Assembly: GCA_910587735.1 (NCBI GenBank)
Contig: CAJUNT010000019.1
Location: 1-50,232 of the forward strand
DNA: 50,232 nt
DNA from: an uncultured Clostridia bacterium
GTDB taxonomy: Bacteria; Bacillota; Clostridia; Lachnospirales; Anaerotignaceae
Reading direction: 5' to 3'
Translations under genes and position numbers: made by a program
The notes under the pieces: model-generated
Told to the model about the DNA's origin: nothing
Seen by the model: the letters and a program-made list of their open reading frames with translations, nothing else
Databases searched by the model: none
Shown: positions 34,404 to 43,899 of the stretch, piece after piece
Position numbering within the stretch: the stretch's first letter is position 1
How the letters are laid out: each line of letters begins with the position of its first letter

Positions 34404-34690
34404 AAAATCCTCCCAAAAATATAAATTTTAAATAATAGAAATGAAAAAACAGGAATCATAATAAAAAAGCCATGAGCAGAAATAAAGACCATAAATTTGC
34501 AATACAACATAATATTATCAAAAAAATAAAAACATTTTATGAACAAAAGATAAAAATTATATGAAAAGTATATCATAAAATGATTAAATTTACAAATGAA
34601 TATAAAAATAAATAAATATTGTTTTATTTTTTATTGTAATCATAAAAAACAAAAAAGACTGCTGAAAAAATCAACAGTCTTTTTTAGCAA
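34404..34690 (-). terminator. Intergenic region containing the fbp terminator
   Basis: A gene-free AT-rich stretch. Near its right end (34652-34686) a hairpin AAAAAAGACTG...CAGTCTTTTTT with inner CTGA/TCAA-type pairing and flanking A/T runs terminates the minus-strand fbp gene. Confidence 0.75.
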
Positions 34691-36673
34691 TTACATTTCT
34701 TTTTCTTTTATCATACCACTTCTATAAGCAAAAAGAAGTTTTTGCAAATCATTGATTCTTCTTTGTATATCTTTTCCTATATCCGTATCTTTTACACGTA
34801 TTCTTTCCTTAGAATATTGCAATGCTACTGTAGAAGAAAAGATATCTCTTTCCTGCAATATAGCATTTTCTGTGGATTCAAAAGGTTCATGAGAAACAAG
34901 TAAAAGCCCATGAGAATTATAGATTAATGTATATCCTGCAATACCAGTTTCTTTTTGATATGCTTTTGCAAAACCGCCATCAATTACAATTAAACGTCCA
35001 TTTGCTTTAATAGGACTTTCACCTTTTTTTACTTTTACAGGAACATGACCATTTATGATATGAGAATCTTTTGGCACTAGACCGAAATCAGATAATATGG
35101 TTTCACAGACACTTTCGTCATTTCTTAAATTATAATAAGGATTTTTGACTTCTAAGTGTGCTGCTTTATCATCAATAAAATATCTTTCAAATGTAGTCAT
35201 TTTCTTTTTGCCGAAAAGAGGAGAATCCTCACCGCACCAAAGATACCATGTTAAATCCATACCTTCTCTTTTTGCTTCTGTGTGTGCTTTATTAAAGTAT
35301 CCTTCCCTGATGGAACGCTCCACAGCATCTAAATAACTTTTACCTATATAATGTCTACCTTCTAATGTTACTGTTTTTAAAGTGCCATCTTCATTCATAG
35401 GAATACAGCCATGAAACAACAAATTAGAATTAAATATTTTATACATACTTCCTTTTGAAAAAAGTAGTCTGGTATGTACCTGTAACTTTTCACTATTTAC
35501 AAAAGAAGACTTTATTTTTGCCATAACTTCTTCCTCTTCTTTTGTAAAAGCATAAGGGTCTTGAGGGTCTATTGTAGGGAAATTCATATCATTCATTTTA
35601 TATGTTGTACCCTCTATATTAATGGTGCCTTTTTCAAAATCAATTTTATCTAAAAGCAATCTATTTTCCATATGAAATTCAGGATGTCTTTTTATAATTT
35701 TTGCTTCTGCTTTAAATTGCATTATGGCAATAGCTTTATGCATTTTAGCAATCATATTAAAATCTTTATCTGAAAGAACACCTTCAATAGTTTTTGGTTC
35801 AAAATGGATACAAGGGTCATTTGCATATTGCTCCATGGCGAATGTAGCGAGAGGAATTAAATTGATACCATAATCTTCTTCTATGGTATCTAAATTGGCA
35901 TATCTTGCTTGTATGCGCAGTACATTACAAATCAATGCTTGACATCCTGCTGCTGCACCCATCCAAGAAACATCATGATTTCCCCATTGTATATCCACAG
36001 AATGATAATCAGATAAAATATCCATTATTTTTGCTGCTTTTGGACCTCTGTCATAAATATCTCCTATTACATGAAGTTGGTCAATAGATAGTCTTTGTAT
36101 TAGATGTGCAAGAGCAATAATAAATCTATCAGCTTGATATAGTTCGATAATAGTATTTATGATTTCAGAATAATACATCTGTTTGTCACTACCAATACTA
36201 TCTTCATGGAGCAATTCTTCTATAATATAAGCAAAATCGTGGGGTAATGCTTTTCTTACTTTAGAGCGTGTATATTTAGAAGAAACGACTTTACAAATAT
36301 GTATTAGTCTATGTAATGTAATTTTATACCAGTCTTTCATATCTGGCTCTACTTTAGCGATTTGTTCTAGTTTTTGTTCAGGATAATAAATTAATGTAGC
36401 AAGTGATTTTTTTTCTGAACCTCTTAATGTTGCACCAAAAATTTCATCAATATGATTTTTAATAACACCAGAGGCATTTTTTAATACATGACGAAAAGAT
36501 TCTAATTCGCCATGAATATCAGAAACAAAATGCTCTGTTCCTTTTGGTAAATTTAATATTGCTTTTAAGTTTACGATTTCAGAGCTTGCCCGATTGATAT
36601 TACTGTAATTTTGTGAAAGTAGTTGCAGATATTTCATTTCATCAGCAGTAAATGTTTTTCCATTAGAATACAA
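34691..36673 (-). CDS. fbp: Class III fructose-1,6-bisphosphatase
   Basis: A 660-aa cytoplasmic enzyme hydrolysing fructose 1,6-bisphosphate in gluconeogenesis. This class, confined largely to Firmicutes, has a metallophosphoesterase core: HFVSDIHGELESF, VIGDIYDRGPKAAKIMDIL, WGNHDVSWMGAAAG, INGHVPVKVKKGESPIKANGRLIVIDGGF. Length fits the family (640-670). The start is TTG at 36673, supported by AAGGGGGAA 8 bp upstream. It is monocistronic. It contrasts with class I/II enzymes and completes hexose resynthesis from pentose breakdown. Confidence 0.96.
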   Translation of the reverse strand: MYSNGKTFTADEMKYLQLLSQNYSNINRASSEIVNLKAILNLPKGTEHFVSDIHGELESFRHVLKNASGVIKNHIDEIFGATLRGSEKKSLATLIYYPEQKLEQIAKVEPDMKDWYKITLHRLIHICKVVSSKYTRSKVRKALPHDFAYIIEELLHEDSIGSDKQMYYSEIINTIIELYQADRFIIALAHLIQRLSIDQLHVIGDIYDRGPKAAKIMDILSDYHSVDIQWGNHDVSWMGAAAGCQALICNVLRIQARYANLDTIEEDYGINLIPLATFAMEQYANDPCIHFEPKTIEGVLSDKDFNMIAKMHKAIAIMQFKAEAKIIKRHPEFHMENRLLLDKIDFEKGTINIEGTTYKMNDMNFPTIDPQDPYAFTKEEEEVMAKIKSSFVNSEKLQVHTRLLFSKGSMYKIFNSNLLFHGCIPMNEDGTLKTVTLEGRHYIGKSYLDAVERSIREGYFNKAHTEAKREGMDLTWYLWCGEDSPLFGKKKMTTFERYFIDDKAAHLEVKNPYYNLRNDESVCETILSDFGLVPKDSHIINGHVPVKVKKGESPIKANGRLIVIDGGFAKAYQKETGIAGYTLIYNSHGLLLVSHEPFESTENAILQERDIFSSTVALQYSKERIRVKDTDIGKDIQRRINDLQKLLFAYRSGMIKEKEM

Positions 36674-36785
36674 AATGGTTCCCCCTTAGTTAGCAATGCT
36701 ATATATTTTTTATATGGATATTTTTAAATGAATTGACAGAAACTTTTTAAAATTTTAATTGATAAGCACAATGAAGTTAGAATAT

Positions 36786-36834
36786 AAAAAAAACTGAGTG
36801 ATATTTTTTAGTATATCAGACTCAGTTGTTTTTT
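36786..36834 (-). terminator. Terminator of the membrane-protein gene
   Basis: AACTGAG/CTCAGTT outer stem with inner TGATAT/ATATCA, flanked by an A run on the left and T run on the right; it serves the minus-strand gene ending at 36898. Confidence 0.8.
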
Positions 36835-36897
36835 TATAGTATGTTTTTGCACAAAAATTACTTATTATTTTTGACTAAAAATATATTGATATTTTTA

Positions 36898-37950
36898 TTA
36901 TTTTTCGTTATCATTTTCATATTTTTGTTCTATTTGCTGTTGTTGTTCTGTTGTTTTTTCTAAATCAATAGTATTTTGCTGTTCTATTTTTGGTGTTTTT
37001 TCTAAATTGATTTTATTTTGTTTTTCGCTTTCATTTTCACTTTTAGATGTATTGATTATTTTATTATGATTAGAGCATATTGTGATGTTTTCTGTTGGTC
37101 CCCAAATGCGATTTAAAAATAATACTGTCATAAATACAATATAAAAGCCATTGATTGTGATAAAAATAATAAAATTCCAAACAGCATAACAAAAAATATA
37201 TGTGCTATAAGAACCATTATAATAAATATTATCTAAAATTTTATCTACTGATAAATTTAGACAGAAAGAAAGTACACCAAAAAATAAAATATATAAAAAT
37301 GTTTCTCTGAAGCGGTTTTGTACTACTTTTTTGCTTGCTACTAATGCTTTAATACCACTCATATCTTGTATTGTTACAACATGGTCTGAAAAAGTCCATA
37401 TTGTAGTAAAATAAGCTACAATGATTAAACAAATAATAAATACAATAGAAAGAAACATAATGGCTATTGATTTAGATGGTATAGTAAAGCAAGTGATAAT
37501 TGTAACAAGTGAAAAAAGAAAAACAACAAATAAAAAAACAATTTGCAGAAAATTTGTCCATATGGAATGGGGTGCCTTTATAAAGGCATATAAAAAATTG
37601 CCTTTTATAGTATTTTTTTGTTCTTTTATAATATTCACTGTACCCCATATAATAGCAATATTTGCCAATGGCTGTACTACTATTTGTACTAATGAAGATA
37701 TCACATTATAAAGAGAAATGCTTGAAAGAGCGTCCATTTCTGCTGTCATATCTATATCCACCATATTATTATATAAATAGTTTAAATTTGTGACATATTT
37801 TGATTGTACCCATTGCGTAAATAAAAACAAGGGAATGATAATAAAAATACTGACAAAAGCAATGGTTTTGATATTTTTTTTATAAATTTCTGTTGTAATA
37901 GAAAACAGTTCTGAATAATTTAATCGTTTTGATTTGATACGACTTTCCAT
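36898..37950 (-). CDS. Polytopic membrane protein with glutamine-rich tail
   Basis: A 350-aa integral membrane protein with about six hydrophobic segments and a hydrophilic C-terminal tail of some 60 residues rich in Glu, Gln and Asn, containing loose repeats (LEKTPKIEQQNTIDLEKTTEQ). The N-terminus, SELFSITTEIYKKNIKTIAFVSI, resembles the membrane domain of glycerophosphodiesterase-type proteins. ATG 37950 follows AAAGGAGG; frame upstream of it is non-coding. It is on the same strand as rbgA, 90 bp downstream. Function unknown. Confidence 0.75.
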   Translation of the reverse strand: MESRIKSKRLNYSELFSITTEIYKKNIKTIAFVSIFIIIPLFLFTQWVQSKYVTNLNYLYNNMVDIDMTAEMDALSSISLYNVISSLVQIVVQPLANIAIIWGTVNIIKEQKNTIKGNFLYAFIKAPHSIWTNFLQIVFLFVVFLFSLVTIITCFTIPSKSIAIMFLSIVFIICLIIVAYFTTIWTFSDHVVTIQDMSGIKALVASKKVVQNRFRETFLYILFFGVLSFCLNLSVDKILDNIYYNGSYSTYIFCYAVWNFIIFITINGFYIVFMTVLFLNRIWGPTENITICSNHNKIINTSKSENESEKQNKINLEKTPKIEQQNTIDLEKTTEQQQQIEQKYENDNEK

Positions 37951-38040
37951 AATATATTTCCTCCTTTGCTGAATGATACGATGAAATGTTAAAAAAGGTT
38001 TATAATTTAAAAGTGTATATTGCATAATTGCATCATTTGA

Positions 38041-38907
38041 TTATTGTAATTCTGACAATTCTTCTGGTAATTCTAATGTGATTTTGCCTAGTTTTCCTCC
38101 TCTATATTCATCTAAAAGTATTTTTGAAGTTCTATCAATATCAGGCTGACCACCTTTTTGTTTAAATCCTCTTGCAAATGCAATTTTTTCCAATATGATA
38201 TGAGGTTCTTCTATTGTATCAAATGAAATTTGATATCTTTGTTTTAATCGTTCACTGTGTCTAATTAAAAGATGGTTAATTAATTCTGTTGCTAATGTTG
38301 TTAAATCTAATATATCATCATTTACCGCACCTGTAAAAGCCAATTTTAAGCCAACTGCTTTATCATCAAATTTAGGCCATAATATACCTGGTGTATCTAA
38401 AAGTTCAAAATCTTTTTTTAATTTTATCCACTGTTTTCCTCTTGTTACACCAGGTTTATCTCCTGTTTTTGCTGTTGTTTTTCCTACATATTTGTTTATA
38501 AATGTGGATTTTCCTACATTAGGTATTCCTACAATCATACTGCGTATTGGTATAAAAAGTCTACCTCTTGCTTTTTGTTTTTCAATTTTTTCTTTCATCA
38601 ATGCTCTTGCTGTATTGGTAACATCTGCCATACCTATACCCTTTAAAGCATTTAATTGTATTACAGAAAATCCTTTTTGTTTATAATACTGCTCCCAAAG
38701 TGAAGTAGCGTATTCTTCTGCTAAATCGCATTTATTTAGTAGTATCATTCTATATTTATTTTTTGCTAAATCATCAATATCAGGGTTTTTACTACTGTAG
38801 GGTATTCTTGCATCTACCAATTCTATTACAATATCTACTAAAGATATATTTTCTGCCATCATTCTTTTTGTTTTTGTCATATGCCCAGGATACCATTGTA
38901 TATTCAT
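38041..38907 (-). CDS. rbgA: Ribosome biogenesis GTPase RbgA (YlqF)
   Basis: A 288-aa circularly permuted GTPase needed for late 50S assembly. The motifs come in permuted order: G4 NKCDL, then G1 GIPNVGKST, G2/G3 with GVTRGKQW and DTPG. The N-terminus NIQWYPGHMTKTKRMM is typical, and the C-terminal domain (RHSERLKQRY...GGQPDIDRTSKILLDEYRGGKLGKITLE) binds the ribosome. AAGGTGA precedes the ATG. It follows lepB by 6 bp. Confidence 0.96.
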   Translation of the reverse strand: MNIQWYPGHMTKTKRMMAENISLVDIVIELVDARIPYSSKNPDIDDLAKNKYRMILLNKCDLAEEYATSLWEQYYKQKGFSVIQLNALKGIGMADVTNTARALMKEKIEKQKARGRLFIPIRSMIVGIPNVGKSTFINKYVGKTTAKTGDKPGVTRGKQWIKLKKDFELLDTPGILWPKFDDKAVGLKLAFTGAVNDDILDLTTLATELINHLLIRHSERLKQRYQISFDTIEEPHIILEKIAFARGFKQKGGQPDIDRTSKILLDEYRGGKLGKITLELPEELSELQ

Positions 38908-38913
38908 ATATTA

Positions 38914-39474
38914 TCACCTTTCTTCTGTATTTTTGATAATGCCCATATTTTCAAATGGATATAATCTAAAAAAAACTTTGCCTTTTATATTCTCTTTGGG
39001 AATAGCACCAACAGACGCCTCACGACTATCTGTGCTAGCATTTCTGTTATCTCCCATAACAAAATAACAATTTTGTTTTACTTCAAAAGGGTATTCTATT
39101 GTTCCAGCTTGTTGCATGATTTCAGATATATAATTTTCATGCTGTTCTTCTCCATTGATATAAAGTACATATTCCCAGTCCCAACCGTCTTCTTTTAATT
39201 TCATATCAACTTCATCTCCTGGTAATGCTATAATTCTTTTAATAATATTTTCGTTTCTGTTTCCAGAATCCAAGCGACATATTACAACATCACCTTTTTG
39301 AGGAGTGCCTATGTGATAAGCTAATTTGTTTACAATAACAAAATCTCCATGATGAAAATTAGGTTCCATAGAAGAACCTTTTACAGTAATTGTTCCAAAT
39401 AGAAATGTTCTAAAAAAGAAAACACATATCATAATAATTGTAATTTGTGTGATATAGTGTATTCCCTTTTTCAT
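38914..39474 (-). CDS. lepB: Signal peptidase I
   Basis: A 186-aa membrane protease that releases exported proteins. One N-terminal transmembrane segment, then box B GSSMEPNFHHGDFVIVNKL with the catalytic Ser, box D NIIKRIIALPGDEV with the catalytic Lys, and box E GDNRNASTDSR. AAGGAGG precedes the ATG. It lies between rplS and rbgA, an order common in Firmicutes. Confidence 0.96.
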   Translation of the reverse strand: MKKGIHYITQITIIMICVFFFRTFLFGTITVKGSSMEPNFHHGDFVIVNKLAYHIGTPQKGDVVICRLDSGNRNENIIKRIIALPGDEVDMKLKEDGWDWEYVLYINGEEQHENYISEIMQQAGTIEYPFEVKQNCYFVMGDNRNASTDSREASVGAIPKENIKGKVFFRLYPFENMGIIKNTEER

Positions 39475-39527
39475 ATATTTTCCCTCCTTAATTAAAGTAA
39501 TAAAAAACTATATTTACAAAACATATG

Positions 39528-39562
39528 AAAAAAGCCTTGATGATTTCCCCATCAAGGCTTTA
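39528..39562 (-). terminator. Terminator between rplS and lepB
   Basis: AAAGCCTTGATG (39531-39542) and CATCAAGGCTTT (39550-39561) form a 12-bp stem with an adjacent A run that is a T run on the minus strand. It should limit read-through from the highly expressed ribosomal gene into lepB. Confidence 0.9.
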
Positions 39563-39568
39563 TTATCA

Positions 39569-39913
39569 TTATCTTAATACTTCTTTTACTTTTGCAGCTT
39601 TTCCGACTTTATCTCTTAAATAGAATAATTTTGCACGTCTTACAATACCGCGTCTTACTACTTCAATACGGTCAACTCTTGGGGAGTGTAAAGGCCATGT
39701 TCTTTCTACGCCTACACCAGAAGCAATTCTTCTTACTGTAAATGTTTCTCTAATACCGCCGTTTTGTCTTTTAATAACAACTCCTTCAAACATTTGCAGT
39801 CTTTCTCTAGAACCTTCCACAACTTTTGCATAAACACGAATTGTATCACCTACATTAAAAGGTGTGATATCACTTTTCAGTTGTTCTTTTTCTAATTCTC
39901 TGATAATATCCAT
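39569..39913 (-). CDS. rplS: 50S ribosomal protein L19
   Basis: A 114-aa protein of the large subunit near the 30S interface. Family stretches: PFNVGDTIRVYAKVVEGSRERLQMFEGVVIKRQNGGIRETFTVRRIASGVGVERTWPLHSPRVDRIEVVRRGIVRRAKLFYLRDKVGKAA. GGGAGG lies just before the ATG. The usual upstream rimM-trmD genes are absent here; mutS2 lies divergently instead. Confidence 0.98.
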   Translation of the reverse strand: MDIIRELEKEQLKSDITPFNVGDTIRVYAKVVEGSRERLQMFEGVVIKRQNGGIRETFTVRRIASGVGVERTWPLHSPRVDRIEVVRRGIVRRAKLFYLRDKVGKAAKVKEVLR

Positions 39914-40020
39914 TAATGTTTCCTCCCTTCCTCATAGACATTCTTATTATACACTTGTATAACAGCGGACTGCCAGTACTCACAGTGATTTATTATATCA
40001 TTTCATATCAAAAAAAGCAA
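39914..40020 (-). promoter_or_regulatory. rplS promoter and short leader
   Basis: On the minus strand, -35 TTGCTT (40015-40020) and -10 TATAAT (39992-39997) are spaced 17 bp apart. The leader of about 75 nt includes TTATACAAGTGTATAA, a small hairpin, and the tract AGTACTGGCAGTCCGCTG. It could be an L19-type autoregulatory leader as known from Bacilli, but I could not confirm this structure. Confidence 0.6.
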
Positions 40021-40266
40021 TCATTTTTTTAAAAAAATACCAAAATTTTTAAAATATGAAGTAGATAACACAAAAACAAAAAACGGTCACGTTTTTATTT
40101 ATGAATATATGATATAATAACAATCAATATAAGTTTAAATATTATTTGAATGACTGTTACAAAAATTTAAAATAATCAACAGGATATTTATGGTATACTA
40201 AAAAAGCAAATTTGTTATGCTATGTTTCAAAAAAATATTAGTAATAAAAAATGAGGTATTTATATT
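40021..40266 (+). other. Intergenic region between rplS and mutS2
   Basis: Part of the divergent interval of about 350 bp. AT-rich, no gene. TATAAT near 40113-40118 is a possible -10 for mutS2; GAGGT at 40252 is the ribosome site. Nothing else is apparent. Confidence 0.5.
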
Positions 40267-42642
40267 ATGAATGAAAAGGCATTAAAAAAATTAGAATATG
40301 ATAAAATAATAAAAAAATTAGCATATTTTGCCGCATCTCCTATGGCAAAACAAAAAGCTGAAAAACTTCGTCCTTATACTGCAATGATGGATATTACAGC
40401 AGCACAGCAGGAAACATCAGAAGCAGTTTCTATGGTGTTGAGAAAGGGGACACTTGCATTAGGTGGATTAAAAGAAATCAGACCACAAATAAAAAGAGCC
40501 TATATGGGTGGCACACTTTCTATGGAGGAATTGATGAATATAGGTAGTTTTTTGTATGTTTGTAGACGAGCAAAAGATTATGCTAAAAATGAAAACAAAG
40601 CAGAAGTTTATGAAAAGTTAGATGATTTATTTGATATGATTGTAACAATTCCAGCTTTAGAAAATAAAATTACAACATGCATTTTGTCTGAAACAGAAAT
40701 AGCAGATACAGCAAGCAGTGCTTTGCATAAAATACGACGTGAAATTAAATTGTATCATGATAAAGTGAGAGAACAGTTAAATAGTATTATTGCATCGTCG
40801 GCATATAGAAATATGCTGCAAGACCCTGTTATTACTATTCGTAATGACAGATATTGTGTACCTGTAAAAAATGAATATCGTTCTGTATTTCAAGGTATGA
40901 TTCATGACCAATCTAATACAGGCTCTACTGTTTTTATAGAGCCTTTAAGTGTTGTACAGTTAAATAATAAAATAAAAGAATTGCAGTCAGACGAGAAAAA
41001 AGAAATAGAAAAAATATTAGCAGAACTTTCTGCATTGGTTGCAGAACAAAAAGAAGTATTGGAAGCAGACATAGAAATATTGATACATTTAGATTTTGTA
41101 TTTGCAAAGGCAAATTTATCTCTTTCTATGAATGGAACACAACCTTTATTTAATATAAGAGGATATATCAATATACAAAAAGCAAGACATCCATTACTAG
41201 ATGATAAAACAGTTGTACCAATTAATATTTATTTAGGTAAAGATTTTACTACATTGTTAATTACTGGACCGAATACAGGAGGAAAAACAGTTGCTTTAAA
41301 AACATTAGGACTATTTACACTAATGGGACAATCTGGACTGCATATACCTGCATTCGACCATTCTCAACTTGCTGTATTTGATAATGTATTTGCAGATATT
41401 GGAGATGAACAAAGTATTGAGCAAAGTTTAAGCACATTTTCTGCTCATATGAGTCATATTGTTTCCATATTGCAAGAAGTAACACCATATTCATTGGTAT
41501 TATTTGATGAATTAGGTGCAGGAACAGACCCCACAGAAGGAGCAGCACTTGCAATGTCTATTATAGATTGTTTGCACAAAAGAAAAATCAGAACAGCAGT
41601 TACAACACATTATAGCGAATTAAAAGTATATGCTTTATCTACAGAAGGCATAGAAAATGCTTGTTGTGAATTTGATATTGAAACATTACGTCCAACATAT
41701 CGTTTATTGATAGGAATACCAGGAAAAAGTAATGCTTTTGCTATATCAAAACGTTTAGGACTTTCTGATGATATTATAGAAGGAGCAAGAGAATTTATAA
41801 GTCATGATGAGGCAAGGTTTGAAGATGTTATTACAGATTTAGAAATTAGTAAAAAGTCTGTTGTATATGAACAAGAAAGAGCAGAACAATATAGAAAAGA
41901 GGCAGAACGATTAAAGCAAGAAGTAGAATATCAAAAAAATAAAACAAGAGAGCAGAAAGAAAAAATTATTATGCGAGCAAGAGAAGAAGCAAAACAAATT
42001 TATCAGCAGGCAAAAGAAGAAGCTGACCGCATTATAAAAGAAATGAATAAAGAAGCAAAAAATGTTGCAAATAAACAAAAATTAACAGAACAACGTTCAC
42101 AATTAAAATCAAAATTGTCTACTATGCAAGAGGCATTTTTGAAGTCACCTAAAAAGAAACATACGCATAAAGCACCAGAAAATTTGCAGTCTGGTGATAG
42201 AGTATATGTGATATCATTTGACCAAAATGGTACTGCATTATCTTCACCAGATAAAAATAAAGAGGTTATGGTACAAATGGGAAGTATGAAAATGAAAGTA
42301 CCTTTATCAGAGTTAATGTTAGATGATACACCACAACAGAAAAATCAAACAGCACAAAAGAATATTTCTACAAAAGTAAAAGCAGGAAAAAGTCAATATA
42401 TTTCTGCAGAAATTGATTGTCGTGGTCAGTTGGTAGAGGAGGCACTTGGAAATATTGACAAATATTTAGACGATGCCTATTTATCAGGATTGAAACAAGT
42501 TATGATAATACATGGAAAAGGTACAGGAGCCTTAAGAAGTGCAGTACAAAGCTATTTGAAAACAAATCCTCATGTTAAAAGTTATAGGGCAGGCGTTTAT
42601 GGCGAGGGGGAAATGGGGGTCACTGTGGTAGAATTAAAATAG
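40267..42642 (+). CDS. mutS2: MutS2 ATPase/endonuclease
   Basis: A 791-aa member of the MutS superfamily. It lacks the mismatch-recognition domain and starts with the lever/clamp region; the ATPase has Walker A GPNTGGKT, FADIGDEQSIEQSLSTFSAHM, Walker B LVLFDELGAGTDPTEGAALA and TTHYSELK. A long coiled coil follows (EQERAEQYRKEAERLKQEVE...), a KOW-like segment, and the C-terminal Smr nuclease domain with DCRGQLVEEA, and HGKGTGALR. MutS2 suppresses recombination and, in B. subtilis, also splits collided ribosomes. Length and domains are complete. Confidence 0.97.
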   Translation: MNEKALKKLEYDKIIKKLAYFAASPMAKQKAEKLRPYTAMMDITAAQQETSEAVSMVLRKGTLALGGLKEIRPQIKRAYMGGTLSMEELMNIGSFLYVCRRAKDYAKNENKAEVYEKLDDLFDMIVTIPALENKITTCILSETEIADTASSALHKIRREIKLYHDKVREQLNSIIASSAYRNMLQDPVITIRNDRYCVPVKNEYRSVFQGMIHDQSNTGSTVFIEPLSVVQLNNKIKELQSDEKKEIEKILAELSALVAEQKEVLEADIEILIHLDFVFAKANLSLSMNGTQPLFNIRGYINIQKARHPLLDDKTVVPINIYLGKDFTTLLITGPNTGGKTVALKTLGLFTLMGQSGLHIPAFDHSQLAVFDNVFADIGDEQSIEQSLSTFSAHMSHIVSILQEVTPYSLVLFDELGAGTDPTEGAALAMSIIDCLHKRKIRTAVTTHYSELKVYALSTEGIENACCEFDIETLRPTYRLLIGIPGKSNAFAISKRLGLSDDIIEGAREFISHDEARFEDVITDLEISKKSVVYEQERAEQYRKEAERLKQEVEYQKNKTREQKEKIIMRAREEAKQIYQQAKEEADRIIKEMNKEAKNVANKQKLTEQRSQLKSKLSTMQEAFLKSPKKKHTHKAPENLQSGDRVYVISFDQNGTALSSPDKNKEVMVQMGSMKMKVPLSELMLDDTPQQKNQTAQKNISTKVKAGKSQYISAEIDCRGQLVEEALGNIDKYLDDAYLSGLKQVMIIHGKGTGALRSAVQSYLKTNPHVKSYRAGVYGEGEMGVTVVELK

Positions 42643-42692
42643 TATTTTAGGACAGGCAACAAAATGATAACAACAAAAGGGAGGTAAGAGGT

Positions 42693-43391
42693 ATGGAAGA
42701 AAGAAAAAAAATAATGGTAGTAGATGATGACCAACACATTGCAGAACTTGTTTCATTATATTTAATGAAAGAAGGTTATAAAACAATGGAGATATATGAT
42801 GGCAGAGAGGCACTTGAAAAAGTAGATTCTTTTCAGCCAGATATGATGCTTTTAGATTTAATGCTACCAGGTATGGATGGGTATAAAGTTTGTACAGAAG
42901 TCAGAAAAAAAAGTGATATTCCTATTATTATGCTGACTGCAAAAGGAGAAACATTTGATAAGGTATTAGGATTGGAATTAGGTGCCGATGATTATATTGT
43001 AAAACCTTTTGAATCAAAAGAACTGCTTGCTCGTGTGAAGGCAGTACTGAGAAGATATGAACAAAAACCAGAGAAAAAACAAAATAATGTAAAAAAATTA
43101 GTATTTCCAAATTTAGAAATTAATATTTCTAACTATACAGTAGAATATTATGGAGAAAGTATTGATTTTCCACCTAAAGAATTTGAATTACTCCATTATT
43201 TAGCAGAAAATCCAAATCAAGTATTTACAAGAGAACAACTTCTTGACAGAATATGGGGATATGAATATATTGGAGATACTCGTACTGTTGATGTGCATAT
43301 TAAAAGAATACGTGAAAAACTAAATAAACAAGAAGAAAGCTGGAGTATTAAAACCGTTTGGGGAGTAGGATATAAATTTGAATTGAAATAA
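42693..43391 (+). CDS. OmpR/PhoB-family response regulator
   Basis: A 232-aa regulator. Receiver: D11-D13, phosphoacceptor D55 in MMLLDLMLPGMDG, and the lysine in ADDYIVKPF. The winged-helix output domain (about 128-232) includes FPPKEFELLHYLAENPNQVFTREQLLDRIWGYEYIGDTRTVDVHIKRIREKL and GVGYKFE. GGGAGG precedes the ATG. Its partner kinase begins 500 bp downstream on the same strand, separated by a terminator and an opposite-strand small gene, so the pair is not a simple operon. Confidence 0.95.
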   Translation: MEERKKIMVVDDDQHIAELVSLYLMKEGYKTMEIYDGREALEKVDSFQPDMMLLDLMLPGMDGYKVCTEVRKKSDIPIIMLTAKGETFDKVLGLELGADDYIVKPFESKELLARVKAVLRRYEQKPEKKQNNVKKLVFPNLEINISNYTVEYYGESIDFPPKEFELLHYLAENPNQVFTREQLLDRIWGYEYIGDTRTVDVHIKRIREKLNKQEESWSIKTVWGVGYKFELK

Positions 43392-43400
43392 TGGTGAAAA

Positions 43401-43448
43401 ATGCCCTATGATAATGAAAAAGTATTTATTTCATAGGGCAATATTTTA
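43401..43448 (+). terminator. Terminator after the response regulator
   Basis: TGCCCTATGA (43403-43412) and TCATAGGGCA (43432-43441) arms with a 19-nt loop and T-rich tail. It also serves the converging 84-aa gene. Confidence 0.7.
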
Positions 43449-43463
43449 TATTGCTGTGTCATA

Positions 43464-43718
43464 TTATGACTTTGTTTGTTCTTCTGAATGTTGTTCAGAT
43501 TGTTGTTCAGAAGACGTATTTTGTCTTTCTTTTTCTACAATTTCCTTTCGCTTTATTTTCATAATATTGCCTATACGCAGTGTTATACAGAGCGCATACA
43601 TTAACAAAAGTAATTGTGAAAATTTATCTACATTTGACCAATTTGTAGTAAAAAGTAAATAAACAGCAAAAGCAAATAATATGACATCAATAAAATTTTT
43701 TCTTTGTATTTTTTTCAT
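43464..43718 (-). CDS. Small membrane protein (84 aa) opposite to the two-component genes
   Basis: An 84-aa ORF with a hydrophobic hairpin (NFIDVILFAFAVYLLFTT and FSQLLLLMYALCITLRI) and a hydrophilic tail rich in Glu, Gln and Ser. The ribosome site is weak (AAAGGAG lies over 20 bp upstream of the ATG). It occupies the gap between the response regulator and the kinase, convergent with the former. I do not recognise it; it could be a kinase-modulating peptide, by position only. Confidence 0.55.
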   Translation of the reverse strand: MKKIQRKNFIDVILFAFAVYLLFTTNWSNVDKFSQLLLLMYALCITLRIGNIMKIKRKEIVEKERQNTSSEQQSEQHSEEQTKS

Positions 43719-43899
43719 AAAATTGATATAAAGAAACTTGTTGTTTCTTTTCTCCTTTCTTTGTAATGATAACGATATTATCTGTTTCAGTTATCACTAT
43801 GTAATGGTATGGGTGTTTATATATATTGTTAAATGTTATCTATTAGTATACTATTTTTTTTCAGAAAAGCAAATGAAGTTTTTTGGAGGTAATATCAAT

